Below are positions 1 to 11,695 of a stretch of 64,000 nt of DNA, piece by piece. The stretch spans positions 24,209,184 to 24,273,183 of the forward strand of contig CM055896.1 in assembly GCA_029582155.1 (NCBI GenBank), written 5' to 3'. The notes beneath the pieces were generated by a model, which was not told the origin of the DNA, searched no databases, and saw nothing but the letters and a program-made list of their open reading frames with translations. Each line of letters begins with the position of its first letter. Position 1 is the stretch's first letter. The translations under genes and the position numbers were made by a program. This DNA is from Panopea generosa. Taxonomy: Eukaryota > Mollusca > Bivalvia > Adapedonta > Hiatellidae.

Positions 1-1029
1 TCATAAAATGGTCGCAATCGATGCATTTTCACACCAATTCAATAAAAAAAAATGTTCTACGTGGAGAATTGTTTCATTCTTTCTACAAAGAAGCACAACA
101 ACAAACAATATCACGAAATAAAATAAAAAATACATGTCACCTTGCTTGTTACCAAGCTACAATGCTAAATGTTAACTTCCCTTTTCATAAAACGGCCTAA
201 AATTGTCAAAATTGTGAAAATTATCTGTTGTAAATTTTTATAAATGAAGTTTCATTGCAGAAGTAACTTTCATATTTCTAAATGATGCACTAAATAGCAA
301 TTATAATATTTGTTATTTATAATGTAATTACTGTTAAATTGCTTTTATACATTTCATATATACTGGATAATTGATGAACATCAATAGTTGTAAAAGTTTG
401 AAATGTTAGAGGCCTAGTGGTAAAACCATGTACTGTCAATCAAGGTTGGATCAGCAGTGACCAGCTACTCAACATAGTATCTTCAGAGTTTTATCTACGA
501 GTCCATTCAAGTCATTTTTTCTGGTATTTATCTTGGCTATAGTAGTCGCACTGTCATCCATTATTATTACATTAACTTGAAATTTTTATTCCTGTACTGG
601 GCTACTTCCAACTTTAATCTTTGAATTGTCATTAAAATTTTAGAACACTGCCTGGTGAACTGGTAGTGATTGTTCTTAATTTTTCATAATATGTGCATTT
701 CCTAGTCTTCTAGAAAAACATCATATGTTTTTCGAATACTTTTTGTTAACATGGTCCCAGTATCTGATTTACTGTCACAATCCATTCTTCTGGCAATGCA
801 TATTGTAATAAATTGGCCTGGTCCTGGTGTACTACTTGACTGACTTCATCACTGAAAATTAAAGGAAGCTTATATGAGATAAAGAAATAAATGACAATGT
901 TTGTTTGTATGTAAGCTTAATTTACATCATCACCAGTTTCCCATTTGGGTGATGCACCCAGAAGAGTGAACAGTTTAGACTTTTTAGGTTTGTGGGGGAT
1001 AGTGCAGGAAACAAATATCATAGAAACCT
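1..1029. other. AT-rich intergenic DNA, no gene seen
   Basis: No open frame of useful length and no repeat that I recognise. The sequence is strongly AT-rich with many short A and T runs. A weak tRNA-like stretch near 405-460 was not convincing enough to call. Confidence 0.5.
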
Positions 1030-1207
1030 TATCATATGTTTCACCTGATTCTTTTGCTTGGTGTATAGCACCATCATAAAAGTCCTCAGTTTAATGTCCC
1101 ATTTGAATGACAGTTAGCACTGTAAGTAAGCCAGCCTCAGGTATCAAACTCTCAACCCTGAGCTAGAAGTATCGTGCTCTACTAACTTAGCTCATCGGTC
1201 TGGCTAA
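1030..1207 (-). repeat. tRNA-derived SINE remnant
   Basis: Read on the minus strand from 1207, the sequence has a tRNA-like A box (GAGCTAAGTTAGTAGAG) and, about 35 bases on, a degenerate B box (GAGTTTGATACC). It then continues into a segment with GGGACATTAAAC, which resembles the conserved central part of bivalve tRNA-SINEs. It is not a working tRNA: the acceptor stem does not pair well and there is no clean end after the T arm. The far end of the SINE is not clear; 1030 is an estimate. Confidence 0.6.
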
Positions 1208-1377
1208 AAAAAGACAATGTATTTTAATAAAACAGCACAATATATGGGTATAAGGGCTATAACTGAGCAGCAATTCCTGTTATGATATCTATGTTCAAAC
1301 CATTGAACAAAATCTTATGGTTATAAACTTGCATACATGTATGTGGACATTTTTTTACTGAATGAAACTGTTATGTT

Positions 1378-1560
1378 ATGTAACAAGCAGTCAAGGGGTT
1401 GCAAGCTCAAATCCCCACTTGGCCAGTCTCTGTGATGATTTAAATATATGCAAATTCCAACATTGTGTCTCATGTTCATTCATCTTTAATCACCGATTCA
1501 AGTGGGAAAGTTGTCAGTTATTTGCACGGATATTGGGTGTGCCAATCAAGTAGTCACAGG
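1378..1560 (+). repeat. SINE fragment (family with ATTCAAGTGGGAAAG body)
   Basis: The fragment opens with a B-box-like end (AGCTCAAATCCCCACTTGG) and continues into a body containing GATTCAAGTGGGAAAG and TCAGTTATTTGC. The same body recurs at 1936-2165 and, more diverged, at 46745-46920. The 5' half of the tRNA-like head is missing. The open frame that runs across it is a by-product of the repeat. Confidence 0.6.
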
Positions 1561-1935
1561 TTTGATCCCCCTCAGATCATCTGTTGTGCTCATGATTATT
1601 TTGTTGTAATCCATAGTAGAAATAAGCTGAAATGGTTAAATTACATTAATAATTACCATTGGCCCCTTTTGATGATTGTCACAATTTCATTTAGTATTTC
1701 TGTACACGTTGTCTATGTCACAATATTGATTGTCTCTTCATAGTTAATGAAACCACTACAGGTATTTAAAGCATCGACATCTCAATCCATCTGTAACCTG
1801 AGCCTCTTAGCATTCCTGAAATGTGTTGAATATTTTCTTATTTTCATAATTCATGTAACAATTTTCTGTTTAACAGGAAACACAGAACATGACGGTGTAT
1901 AAATTTATTTTTAACATTTACTCAATGTAAGAATA

Positions 1936-2165
1936 CTGCTCGAATCCCCGCCTGGCAACAGTCTCCAGGATGATAGATATACAGCATTATGTATCTTTAT
2001 CAATCGTCTCTCACCGCTGATTCAAGTGGGAAAGCTATCAGTTACTTGCGGAGATGGGTTGTGCTCAAATACTGGTTAATTCCAGGAAACAGTGGTTAGG
2101 TGATCGTCTGTTAGCCATCGATGGCATGAAAATGATGTAAATATTCAACCAATGAATCACTTTTT
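1936..2165 (+). repeat. SINE copy with intact tail (same family)
   Basis: It starts at a B-box-like segment (GCTCGAATCCCCGCCTGG), passes through GATTCAAGTGGGAAAG and CAGTTACTTGCGGAGA, and ends with a tail containing TCTGTTAGCC, GATGGCATGAAAATGATG and ATATTCAACCAATGAATCA. The same tail appears on the minus strand at 39869-39944, joined there to a good tRNA-like A box. This links head and tail as one tRNA-derived SINE family. Confidence 0.65.
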
Positions 2166-3332
2166 ATAGTTGTTCATCTCTAGAAATCATAAAGTAAGTT
2201 ATCATTTTATGTGATACATTAATATTGATCAGTGAGTTATGATAAAGCATCAACTAACCTTATACTCAATTGCTTTGTGTTGATGTCAAATGATATTGGA
2301 CTTTTCCTGTTTAATTGATGTGTCTTGTTTGTTTCCACTGTTTTTATACTTCCACATATACAGTTTATGTATAACGTTGACCCATAGAAGTGTATTCCAT
2401 AGTGTCCTTCAATACCAAACTTTTACATGCATCAGGTCAGCTAAATGTCAAAATTCAAGATTTATTCTTCCTTGTCTCCATCCCGGTATGAATAATATTG
2501 TTTCAGGTAAATTCATTATGTATTCAGCGCTTTGGAACAAATTCACAAATGATCCATATCCGAAAAATGAGCTATCCGAAATGTTACCACTACGAGTATT
2601 GATTATATTTTCGTAGTTGTTTCTTCGACTTCGTTATGTACATGCACTTCTGGTGGTTTATATCGAAAAACAATAGACTATTCTGTGCTTTTCGATCGCT
2701 TCCTTGATAAAATGTACATTTCTGACATCTCGAAATGAAAATACTTCGCTTTGTTAATATCCTAATGCGACTCGACTTTTAATTAACCAAACGGCGACAT
2801 TAGACCCCGAAACTGAAAGTAACAGAAAGCAATTATGCGCGTAGCGATGCGCAGTAACAATCCGCAGAAACGTCTTTAAATAACTTTTACGAAAAGTTTC
2901 ACGCTTCAACATTTCATCTTCATATACAAACAACCTAAAACTGGGTAAATGTCAGTACTATTGTTGCAGAGTACGTTTGTTTTCACAGATGTTGTCTTCA
3001 AACTACACTATTGCTTCGCGGAAAATTATGTATGTGATCATAATCATCTTTGCGATTGCATCAATAAAGCGTTCGTAACCAATAAAAGCGTTTATTTAAC
3101 TTGGTAGAATGGCATGACTGGGATTGCCCTGAATCAGACCACGTGATCTGTCAAATCGGCTGGCATTGTAAAAATAACTCTGAAACCAGCTTGCCGAAAC
3201 AAATATGCGTAATTTGAATATCTGTGTTTTTAAGGTTGTGTCATAGTGGACGCACTGAACAAAGTTGATTGCGTCAGATGAGAATTTATTGTGTCAAAAA
3301 CGCAAGAAACGCACTCTGGAGAAAACACTGTG
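2166..3332. other. AT-rich intergenic DNA, no gene seen
   Basis: There is one open stretch of about 100 codons (2290-2616) with no recognisable domain. Its composition looks like random AT-rich DNA. I see no repeat here. Confidence 0.4.
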
Positions 3333-5785
3333 TCTAAGTATATCACGTCATGTGACCCTAGATCATCACTGCGAGTTTGAGGCTATTGTCTCAGTATATC
3401 ACGTCATGTTAACCTAGATCATCACTGCGAGTTTGAGGCTAGTGTCTCAGTATATCACGTCGTGTGAACCTAGATCATCACTGCGAGTTTGAGGCTGTTG
3501 TCTCAGTATATCACGTCGTGTGAACCTAGATCATCACTGCGAGTTTGAGGCTGTTGTCTCAGTATATCACATCATGTGAACCTAGATCATCACTGCGAGT
3601 TTGAGGCTATTGTCTCAGTATATCACGTCATGTGAACCTAGATCATCACTGCGAGTTTGAGGCTGTTGTCTCAGTATATCACGTCATGTGACCTTAGATC
3701 ATCACTGCGAGTTTGAGGCTATTGTCTCAGTATATCACGTCATGTGAACCTAGATCATCACTGCGAGTTTGAGGCTATTGTCCCAGTATATCACGTCATG
3801 TGAACCTAGATCATCACTGCGAGTTTGGGGCTATTGGCCCAGTATATCACGTCATGTGAACCTAGATCATCACTGCGAGTTTTGGGCTATTGTCTCAGTA
3901 TATCACGTCATGTGAACCTAGATCATCACTGCGAGTTTGAGGCTATTGTCTCAATATATCACGTCATGTGAACCTAGATCATCACTGCGAGTTTGAGGCT
4001 ATTGTCTCAGTATATCACGTCATGTGAACCTAGATCATCACTGCGAGTTTGAGGCTATTGTCTCAATATATCACGTCATGTGAACCTACATCATCACTGC
4101 GAGTTTGAGGCTATTGTCACAATATATCACGTCATGTGAACCTAGATCATCACTGCAAGTTTGAGGCTAAAGTCTCAATATATCACGTCATGTGACCCTA
4201 GATCATCACTGCAAGTTTGGGGCTAGTGTCTCAATATATCACGTCATGTGAACCTAGATCATCGCTCCGAGTTTGGGGCTATTGTCTCAATATATCATGT
4301 CATGTGAACCTAGATCATCACTGCGAGTTTGAGGCTATTGTCTCAGTATATCACGTCATGTGACCCTAGAACATCACTGCGAGTTTGAGGCTGTTGTCTC
4401 AGTATATCACGTCATGTGAACCTAGATCATCACTGCGAGTTTGAGGCTATTGTCTCAGTATATCACGTCATGCGAACCTAGATCATCACTGCGAGTTTGA
4501 GGTTATTTTCTCAGTACATCATGTCATGTGACCCTAGATCATCACTGCGAGTTTGAGGTTATTGTCTCAGTATATCACGTCGATCATCACTGCGAGTATG
4601 AGGTTGAGGCTATCGTCTCAGTATATCACGTCATGTGAACCTAGATCATCACTGCAAGTTTGAGGCTAGTGTCTCAGTATATCACGTCATGTGAACCTAG
4701 ATCATCACTGCGAGTTTGAGGATGTTGTCTCAGTATATCACGTCATGTGACCTTAGATCATCACTGCGAGTTTGAGGCTATTGTCTCAGTATATCACGTC
4801 ATGTGAACCTAGATCATCACTGCGAGTTTGAGGCTATTGTCCCAGTATATCACGTCATGTGAACCTAGATCATCACTGCGAGTTTGGGGCTATTGGCCCA
4901 GTATATCATGTCATGTGAACCTAGATCATCACTGCGAGTGTTGGGCTAGTGTCTCAGTATATCACGTCATGTGAACCTAGATCATCACTGCGAGTTTGAG
5001 GCTATTGTCTCAATATATCACGTCATGTGAACCTAGATCATCACTGTGAGTTTGGGGCTATTGTCTCAGTATATCACGTCATGTGAACCTAGATCATCAC
5101 TGCGAGTTTGAGGCTATTGTCTCAATATATCACGTCATGTGAACCTACATCATCACTGCGAGTTTGAGGCTATTGTCACAATATATCACGTCATGTGAAC
5201 CTAGATCATCACTGCAAGTTTGAGGCTAAAGTCTCAATATATCACGTCATGTGACCCTAGATCATCACTGCAAGTTTGGGGCTAGTGTCTCAATATATCA
5301 CGTCATGTGACCCTAGATCATCGCTCCGGTTTGGGGTTATTGTCTCAATATATCACGTCATGTGAACCTAGATCATCACTGCGAGTTTGAGGCTAGTGTC
5401 TCAGTATATCACGTCATGTGAATCTAGATCATCACTGCGAGTTTGGGGCTATTGTCTCAGTATATCACGGCATGTGAACCTAGATCATCACTGCGAGTTT
5501 GAGGCTGTTGTCTCAGTATATCACGTCATGTGAACCTAGATCATCACTGCGAGTTTGAGGCTATTGTCTCAGTATATCACGTCATGCGAACCTAGATCAT
5601 CACTGCGAGTTTGAGGTTATTTTCTCAGTACATCATGTCATGTGACCCTAGATCATCACTGCGAGTTTGAGGTTATTGTCTCAGTATATCACGTCGATCA
5701 TCACTGCGAGTATGAGGTTGAGGCTATCGTCTCAGTATATCACGTCATGTGAACGTAAATCATCACTGTGAGTTTGTGGCTATTG
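3333..5785 (+). repeat. 56-bp minisatellite, about 44 copies, with duplicated block
   Basis: A 56-bp monomer with the core TATATCACGTCATGTGAACC followed by TAGATCATCACTGCGAG and TTTGAGGCTATTGTCTCAG is repeated head to tail. Variants at fixed positions (AACCTAG, ACCCTAG, ACCTTAG; GCGAG, GCAAG) repeat in the same order in two blocks. A rare variant with TCACGTCGATCATCACTGCG occurs at about 4579 and again at about 5693, 1,114 bp later. The ACCTTAG variant occurs at 3691 and 4750, 1,059 bp apart, one monomer less. So a block of roughly 20 monomers was duplicated and one copy then lost or gained a monomer. Confidence 0.93.
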
Positions 5786-6773
5786 AGTTCCTTCTGGAAA
5801 CTGTATCTGGGAAAATTTTATAGATATTTGTAGAAAGACTGGTGTTTTAGTCAGATTTACTGATGTTCCACTGGACCGTTAAAACATATTACCAATGTTG
5901 AAATTGTCATTAATTTCTAGTGAAATAAATAAAAATGTGTAATTTTGCATGTTGAAATGGAAAGTGATGTGTTTTAGCAATTAGAAACTGTCCTTATTCA
6001 TACCTCATTACTTTTTTGTTTTTCATGCATTTTGTATACCAACTTAAAAATATATCACAATACAAGCTCACTGTCAGCAGACTGATGCTACCAGCATATA
6101 TATATATTGTTTGTAATGTTTTCACCTGTATTTCAGTTAATTAATGGCAGTCGTCTCATGTTATCATTATTCTGAGGATCCACTAGACAGTTGACCAGTA
6201 CCAGACACACCTTATCTCTGTGAGTCCAGGGCTGTACAAATTTTTTTTTAGGACAAGTGGCTTTTAAAAAAAGCAACTTGTCCAGGTTTTTATATAAATT
6301 TAAAAATGCGTACCAGTCTAACCCATAATAAAGATGCTTATGCATTATTTTTAACCTTGACAATAACAGATGGTTACTTTTTCTTCTTGCAACATATAGA
6401 CAGTTTTAAATGTGTTTTAAATTCAATAAATACAATATCAATTACTTTTTTTGTTTTATTTATTCATCATAAAAACTACTTTCTAAAAGCATAGCAACAC
6501 AGCATCATGATATAGTTAAAAATCCAATTAATAAATATACTTTGATATTCTGATATTTACATTTTGTATCACTTCTTGGCGAGTGTGTCCGTTATTCTCT
6601 AAATAAATTAACATTATTATAGCTATTTACACTACACAGCTGAGCACATTTCTCTGTGACAGAAAGTTCTTCAAAAGTTTTAAAACTTTATAACTCACTT
6701 TCATGAAATTTTCAAAATTTAGTTGAACTTTGGTTATTGAAGTGTTTAATTTTACAGCTGAACAGTCACTTCA
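5786..6773. other. intergenic DNA with part of a dispersed repeat
   Basis: The part to about 6200 is plain AT-rich DNA with a short TA run. At 6222-6236 lies CCAGGGCTGTACAAA, the same word that ends a repeat at about 26611-26625 in opposite orientation. Next to it is a short foldback around GGACAAGTGGC and GCAACTTGTCC. At 7034-7075 a similar foldback (CAGGGCAAGTAG and CTACTTGCCCTG) occurs. These probably belong to one dispersed family whose limits I cannot fix. Confidence 0.35.
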
Positions 6774-6914
6774 CTAAAAGCTCTAACTATAACCTGAAGC
6801 TATATCCTGACACTTGTTCCCTAAAAGCTCTAACTATAACCTGGAGACATATTCTGACACTTGTTCACTAAAAGCTCTAACTATAATCTGGAGCTATATC
6901 CTGACACTTGTTCA
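6774..6914 (+). repeat. 47-bp tandem repeat, 3 copies
   Basis: Three head-to-tail copies of a 47-bp unit start at about 6774, 6821 and 6868. Each opens with CTAAAAGCTCTAACTATAA and closes with CCTGACACTTGTTC or a close variant. Confidence 0.85.
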
Positions 6915-7207
6915 GTTCCATGGTTCTTGTTTGCTGTTTTGTGGCCACTGATGTGTCGACCACCCTTGCCACATGACATCCAGTGAGATATTGCCTGATC
7001 TGGATCAAAGTCAGTCAATGAAAAATTTGGGACTAGCCCAGGGCAAGTAGGTTGAAAAAATCTACTTGCCCTGGCTGAAAAATAACGTGCACTGATCAAC
7101 GGTTCACATGCCCAGATTTTTATTACCAATACAACTTGCGGTATAATATGAAATATGTAAACATAGACTTAAATGTATTCATTTTATGTAGGGTTAGCTC
7201 CCTTTAA

Positions 7208-7679
7208 AGGGATTATATTGGCAAGTAACACAAACACGCTGTTAATCCAGATTTTTCCTGTATGCAGTGTGCACAAAATAATGCTTATGTATTGACGTAT
7301 AACCTTTATTTACTTGAAAGTTATCAAATTAACAGTAATTGAATATTGGCCAAAACTTTAATACATCCTGCAATAAAGTATTGCGCAATGTTTACATTTA
7401 ACTCCATAAACTTCCCGAACAAAGCCTCAAAAACGAGATCGGAAATGAGTCTTCACAATGTTATCCGATGATTGATCGGAAACCCAAAAGCAGTTCGTTG
7501 AAAATGGCAAATGTAAACAAAAACAAAAACGTGGCTTCAGAAACCCGATGTTTGTAATAAAGAGGTTATGTAATTAGACACTTTAGACGCGTTTATATCT
7601 CAGTTATAAGTGTTTCTTTATGCTTGGTGTGTGTGTATTTAGGACAGGGAATTGACGGTTATATGCCAATATAATCCCT
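7208..7679. mobile_element. TTAA-flanked MITE, 472 bp
   Basis: The left end AGGGATTATATTGGCA is matched exactly by its reverse complement at the right end (TGCCAATATAATCCCT, ending at 7679). Both sides are flanked by TTAA (7204-7207 and 7680-7683), the target duplication used by piggyBac-type and related elements. No coding capacity is seen, so this looks like a non-autonomous element. The 16-bp perfect inverted end and the four-base duplication are seen directly. The superfamily is inferred, and the AGGG rather than CCC start is atypical for piggyBac. Confidence 0.65.
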
Positions 7680-8580
7680 TTAACATTATGCACGTGACTG
7701 TCTAAATCACAATTTTTAGAGTTTGAATAGACCAGAAGTGAGAGATTTATAGGGAGAACTGACTACATCTCTATCAGTATGCCCAACTTATTATGTTGTA
7801 TTTAATCTTTGTTCTTTATTGACTATCATTTCTGTTCTGTCAATTCTGTGGCAGTGTGGGAGCAGGAGTTTATTTAAAACATTATTTTAAATACCTTTCT
7901 CTTCTTTTCTAAGCTATTGCTGTCATAACATACAATAATGGCAATATCAAGCCTACAAAGCTATTCAATCTATCCAAGAGAACTTGGCAATAGATAAATA
8001 AATGCAGTCTATGATAGACTTCAAATATCTAGAAAGTGCAACTAGTCATCTATATTTCAAATATTAAAAAAAGACACATAATTGATCTTAATTGTTGTTT
8101 TCAATACTATATTTAAATCATGCAAAGAAAATTATACGCTGAAACTACACAACCAAAAAGTAATAAGTTTATTACTATAATAACCCAGTCCCAATTATTG
8201 TAAATCTACGAAATATTCATAAAATTACCAGGACCTAACGCTGACATTATACATAACGCGATCGATCGCGAATTGTTTGCAAAAACATAATCAGATTTTA
8301 GAAATCGTCACCATTTTGGCAAAGGGAGATTATTTTATACTCTTCATAATGGAGAATTTGAGAGACACCCGCGAATTACGTCATCATCTTTTTTTTATAA
8401 TCTTTACTCAGGTAGGTGGTAAGAAACGTGTACCTTGGTCGTAGATATCCGACCAATCAGAGTGGTTATTTAAAATAGGTTAATTTATATTTAAAGCTAT
8501 CCACCAATCACATTAGAGGAATAAAAATAGATAGTAAAATATGCATGAGAGGTTTCCAAAGTCGCATTATCGGGCATGGG
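7680..8580. other. intergenic DNA; CCAAT-like motifs near 8450-8510
   Basis: No gene or repeat was recognised. CCAATCAGAG (about 8453) and CCACCAATCAC (about 8500) are CCAAT-box-like words. A GGCGGCCATATTG word lies just beyond the next element (about 11191). Without a transcript these remain only words. Confidence 0.3.
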
Positions 8581-11157
8581 GGTATGACTAAAATACGCAA
8601 TGTCGATTTTTCGACGCAATGTCGATTAAAAATCAAAATAACGTGAAAATTGATTATTTAAAATCATTTATTTTAATTAAAAACTATTAATATTAATAAA
8701 ACAAGTATTTTTAGACCATACTATGCTTTTAATCAAATTAAATTTGTAATCTTTAAACAATTTTAATTTTTCATCGACATTGCACTCAACGAATCGTCAT
8801 TGCGCCATAGGTTATAAATATGAAAATTTATAATAACTTAAAATATTATTTTTTTAAACTCATTTATTTGAATAACAAGGTATAATTATTAATGAAATAA
8901 GTATTTGACGACCATAAATTTGATATGCTTTCATTAAAAATGACAATTTTAATGTTTTATCGACATTGCGCACAAGGAATCGTCATTGCGCCGTTGGTTG
9001 AAATATATGAAAATTTATAAAAAATATTTTTTTTTTTTTTTGAAACTCATTTATTTGAATAATTAACTATAATTATAAATATAATACGTATTTTCTGACC
9101 ATACTATGCTGTTAATCGAATTAAATTTTTAATCTTTAAACAATTTTAATTTTTCATCGACATTGCCCTCAACGAATCGCCATTGCACCGTTGGTTATAA
9201 ATATGAAAAATTACGATAACTTAAAATTTTATTTTGTAATATCATTTATTTGAATAATCAAGCATAATTATTAATGAAATGTGTATTTTTCCGATCATAA
9301 ATGTGATATTATTACAGTTTATTATTCTAATGATGAGTTTAAAAAAATATTTTTTTTATTTTTTATAAATTTTTATATTTCAACCAACGGCGCAATGAAG
9401 ATTCATCATTGAGCGCAATGAACATGAAAAATTAAAATTGTCATTTTATATCATAACATATCAAATTTATGGTCGGAAAATACTTATTACATTTATAATT
9501 ACAGTTTATTATTCTAATGATGAGTTTAAAAAAATATTTTTTTTATTTTTTATAAATTTTCATATTTCAACCAATGACGATTCCTTGAGCGCAATGACCA
9601 TGAAAAATTAAAATTGTCATTTTATATTATAACATATCAAATTTATGGTCGGAAAATACTTATTACATTTATAATTACAGTTTATTATTCTAATGATGAG
9701 TTTAAAAAAAAAAAATATTTTTTATAAATTTACATATTTCAACCAACGGCGCAATGTCGATGGAAAATTAAAATTGTCATTTTATATTATAACATATCAA
9801 ATTTATGTATTACATTTTTAATTACAGTTTATTATTCTAATGATGAGTTTAAAAAAAAAAAAAAAAATTATTTTTTATGAATTTTCATATTTCAACCAAC
9901 GGCGCAATGACCATGAAAAATTAAAATTGTCATTTTATATCATAACATATCAAATTTATGATCGGAAAATACTTATTACATTTATAAATACAGTTTATTA
10001 TTCTAATGATGAATTTAAAACAAAAAAAAATTATTTTTTATAAATTTTCATATTTCAACCAACGGCGCAATGACGATTCCTTGAGCGCAATGTCGATGGA
10101 AAATTAAAATTGTCATTTTATATTATAACATATCAAATTTATGGTCGGAAATACTTATTACATTTATAATTACAGTTTATTATTCTAATGATGAGTTTAA
10201 AAAAAAAAAAATATTTTTTATAAATTTTCATATTTCAACCAACGGCGCAATGTCGATGGAAAACTAAAATTGTCATTTTATATTATAACATATCAAATTT
10301 ATGTATTACATTTTTAATTACAGTTTATTATTCTAATGATGAGTTTAAAAAAAAAAAAAAAATTATTTTTTATAAATTTTCATATTTCAACCAACGGCGC
10401 AATGACCATGAAAAATTAAAATTGTCATTTTATATCATAACATATCAAATTTATGATCGGAAAATATTTATTACATTTATAAATACAGTTTATTATTCTA
10501 ATGATGAATTTAAAACCCAAAAAAATTATTTTTTATAAATTTTCATATTTCAACCAACGGCGCAATGACGATTCCTTGAGCACAATGTCGATGGAAAATT
10601 AAAATTGTCATTTTATATTATAACATATCAAATTTATGGTCGGAAAATACTTATTACATTTATAATTACAGTTTATTATTCTAATGATGAGTTTAAAAAA
10701 AATATTTTTTTTATTTTTTATAAATTTTCATATTTATAACCCACGGCGCAATGACGATTCCTTGAGCGCAATATCGATGGAAAATTAAAATTGTCATTTT
10801 ATATCATAACATATCAAATTGATGGTCGGAAAATACTTATTACATTTATAATTACAGTTTATTATTCTAATGATGAGTTTAAAAAAATATTTTTTTTATT
10901 TTTTATAAATTTTCATATTTATAACCCATGGCGCATTATGACGATACGTTGTGCGCAATGTCGATGAAAAATTAAAATTGTTTAAAGATTACAAATTTAA
11001 TTCGATTAAAAGCACAGTACGGTCCAAAAATACTTGTTTTATTAATAGTAATAGTTTTTTATTAAAATAAATGATTTTATATCATCACTTTTCATGTTAT
11101 TTTGATTTTTAATCGACATTGCGCCGAAAAATCGACATTGCGTATTTTAGTCATACC
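8581..11157. mobile_element. 2.6-kb palindromic element with long inverted arms and CGCAATG arrays
   Basis: The element begins GGTATGACTAAAATACGC and ends with its exact reverse complement. Inverted similarity runs for roughly 290 bp from each end. Inside, AT-rich monomers of about 150-200 bp are arranged tandemly: about three in one orientation (to about 9310) and about ten in the other (9316 to about 10980), so the whole element is an unequal palindrome. Each end holds CGCAATGTCGAT twice, and nearly every monomer holds one or two GCGCAATG words. No open frame encodes anything recognisable. The flanks GCATGGGG (left) and GCCGTGGGG (right) may be a decayed target duplication, but this is weak. 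The superfamily is unknown. Confidence 0.75.
9316..10980 (-). repeat. right-arm tandem array of the palindromic element, about 10 monomers
   Basis: CAGTTTATTATTCTAATGAT recurs at about 9316, 9501, 9678, 9826, 9990, 10171, 10320, 10486, 10668 and 10857, spaced 148-189 bp. Each monomer then has an A run, TATAAATTTTCATATTTC, CAACCAACGGCGCAATG and AAAATTAAAATTGTCATTTT. Monomers come in long and short forms. Short ones lack the GATTCCTTGAGCGCAATG segment, and the long and short order is itself repeated. Confidence 0.85.
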
Positions 11158-11504
11158 GCCGTGGGGATTAATGTTTCCGGTCAGCCAGGAGGCGGCCATA
11201 TTGTTTATGTGGGCAAAAATAAAATCTAAAATTTTAGTTTTAACTTGCCAATGGTGGAGCTACAAAGACATTTGTATATATACGTTAACTCGGCACACTT
11301 TCTGTTCCACCCGATAACCTCCGATGTTTCCATTTTTTGTGTTACTTGCCATTTTTAGACTTAAGACTTTTTCATACCTTTCTTTACATTTATCAAAACC
11401 ACCCCTACCCTCTTTAGGCGCACTGTATATTCAAAATTGACCCCATCCAAAATTATAAGGATAGTATATACAGTGCATTAGATATTATCACATTTACGCC
11501 TATT
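11158..11504. other. intergenic DNA between two repeats
   Basis: It contains GGCGGCCATATTG at about 11191 and otherwise AT-rich single-copy-looking DNA. No gene is seen. Confidence 0.3.
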
Positions 11505-11690
11505 TTGTTTGCCCTTTATCTTTGAACTGTCATTTTGGCGACCAGATATTCACAGATGTATTATTAATCATCAATCATATAATCATCATATAATCATCAT
11601 ATCATATATAAACATCATCATGTTCATTAAATTATTCTCATGTTCATCTCATTCCATCAAACGTCAATAATTTATTATTGGATATTTCTT
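11505..11690 (+). repeat. copy of a dispersed ~330-bp repeat (TTTGAACT…TCATTTTGGCGA family)
   Basis: CTTTGAACTGTCATTTTGGC followed by AT-rich CATCAT-like sequence matches the start of the insertion at 50294-50628 (CTTTGAACTGGTCATTTTGG). It also matches, in reverse, 25860-25995. Its right end lies directly before the LINE 5' end. Confidence 0.5.
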
Positions 11691-11695
11691 TCAAA

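Noticed and set aside
1136-1207. tRNA gene on the minus strand
   Set aside because: The B box is degenerate, stem pairing is poor, and there is a SINE-like continuation.
3333-5785. CRISPR array
   Set aside because: The 56-bp units are continuous with no unique spacers, and the context is a eukaryotic genome. The same holds for the 41-bp and 73-bp arrays.
6881-7129. 82-codon minus frame
   Set aside because: It overlaps a 47-bp tandem repeat and a foldback repeat and has no recognisable domain.
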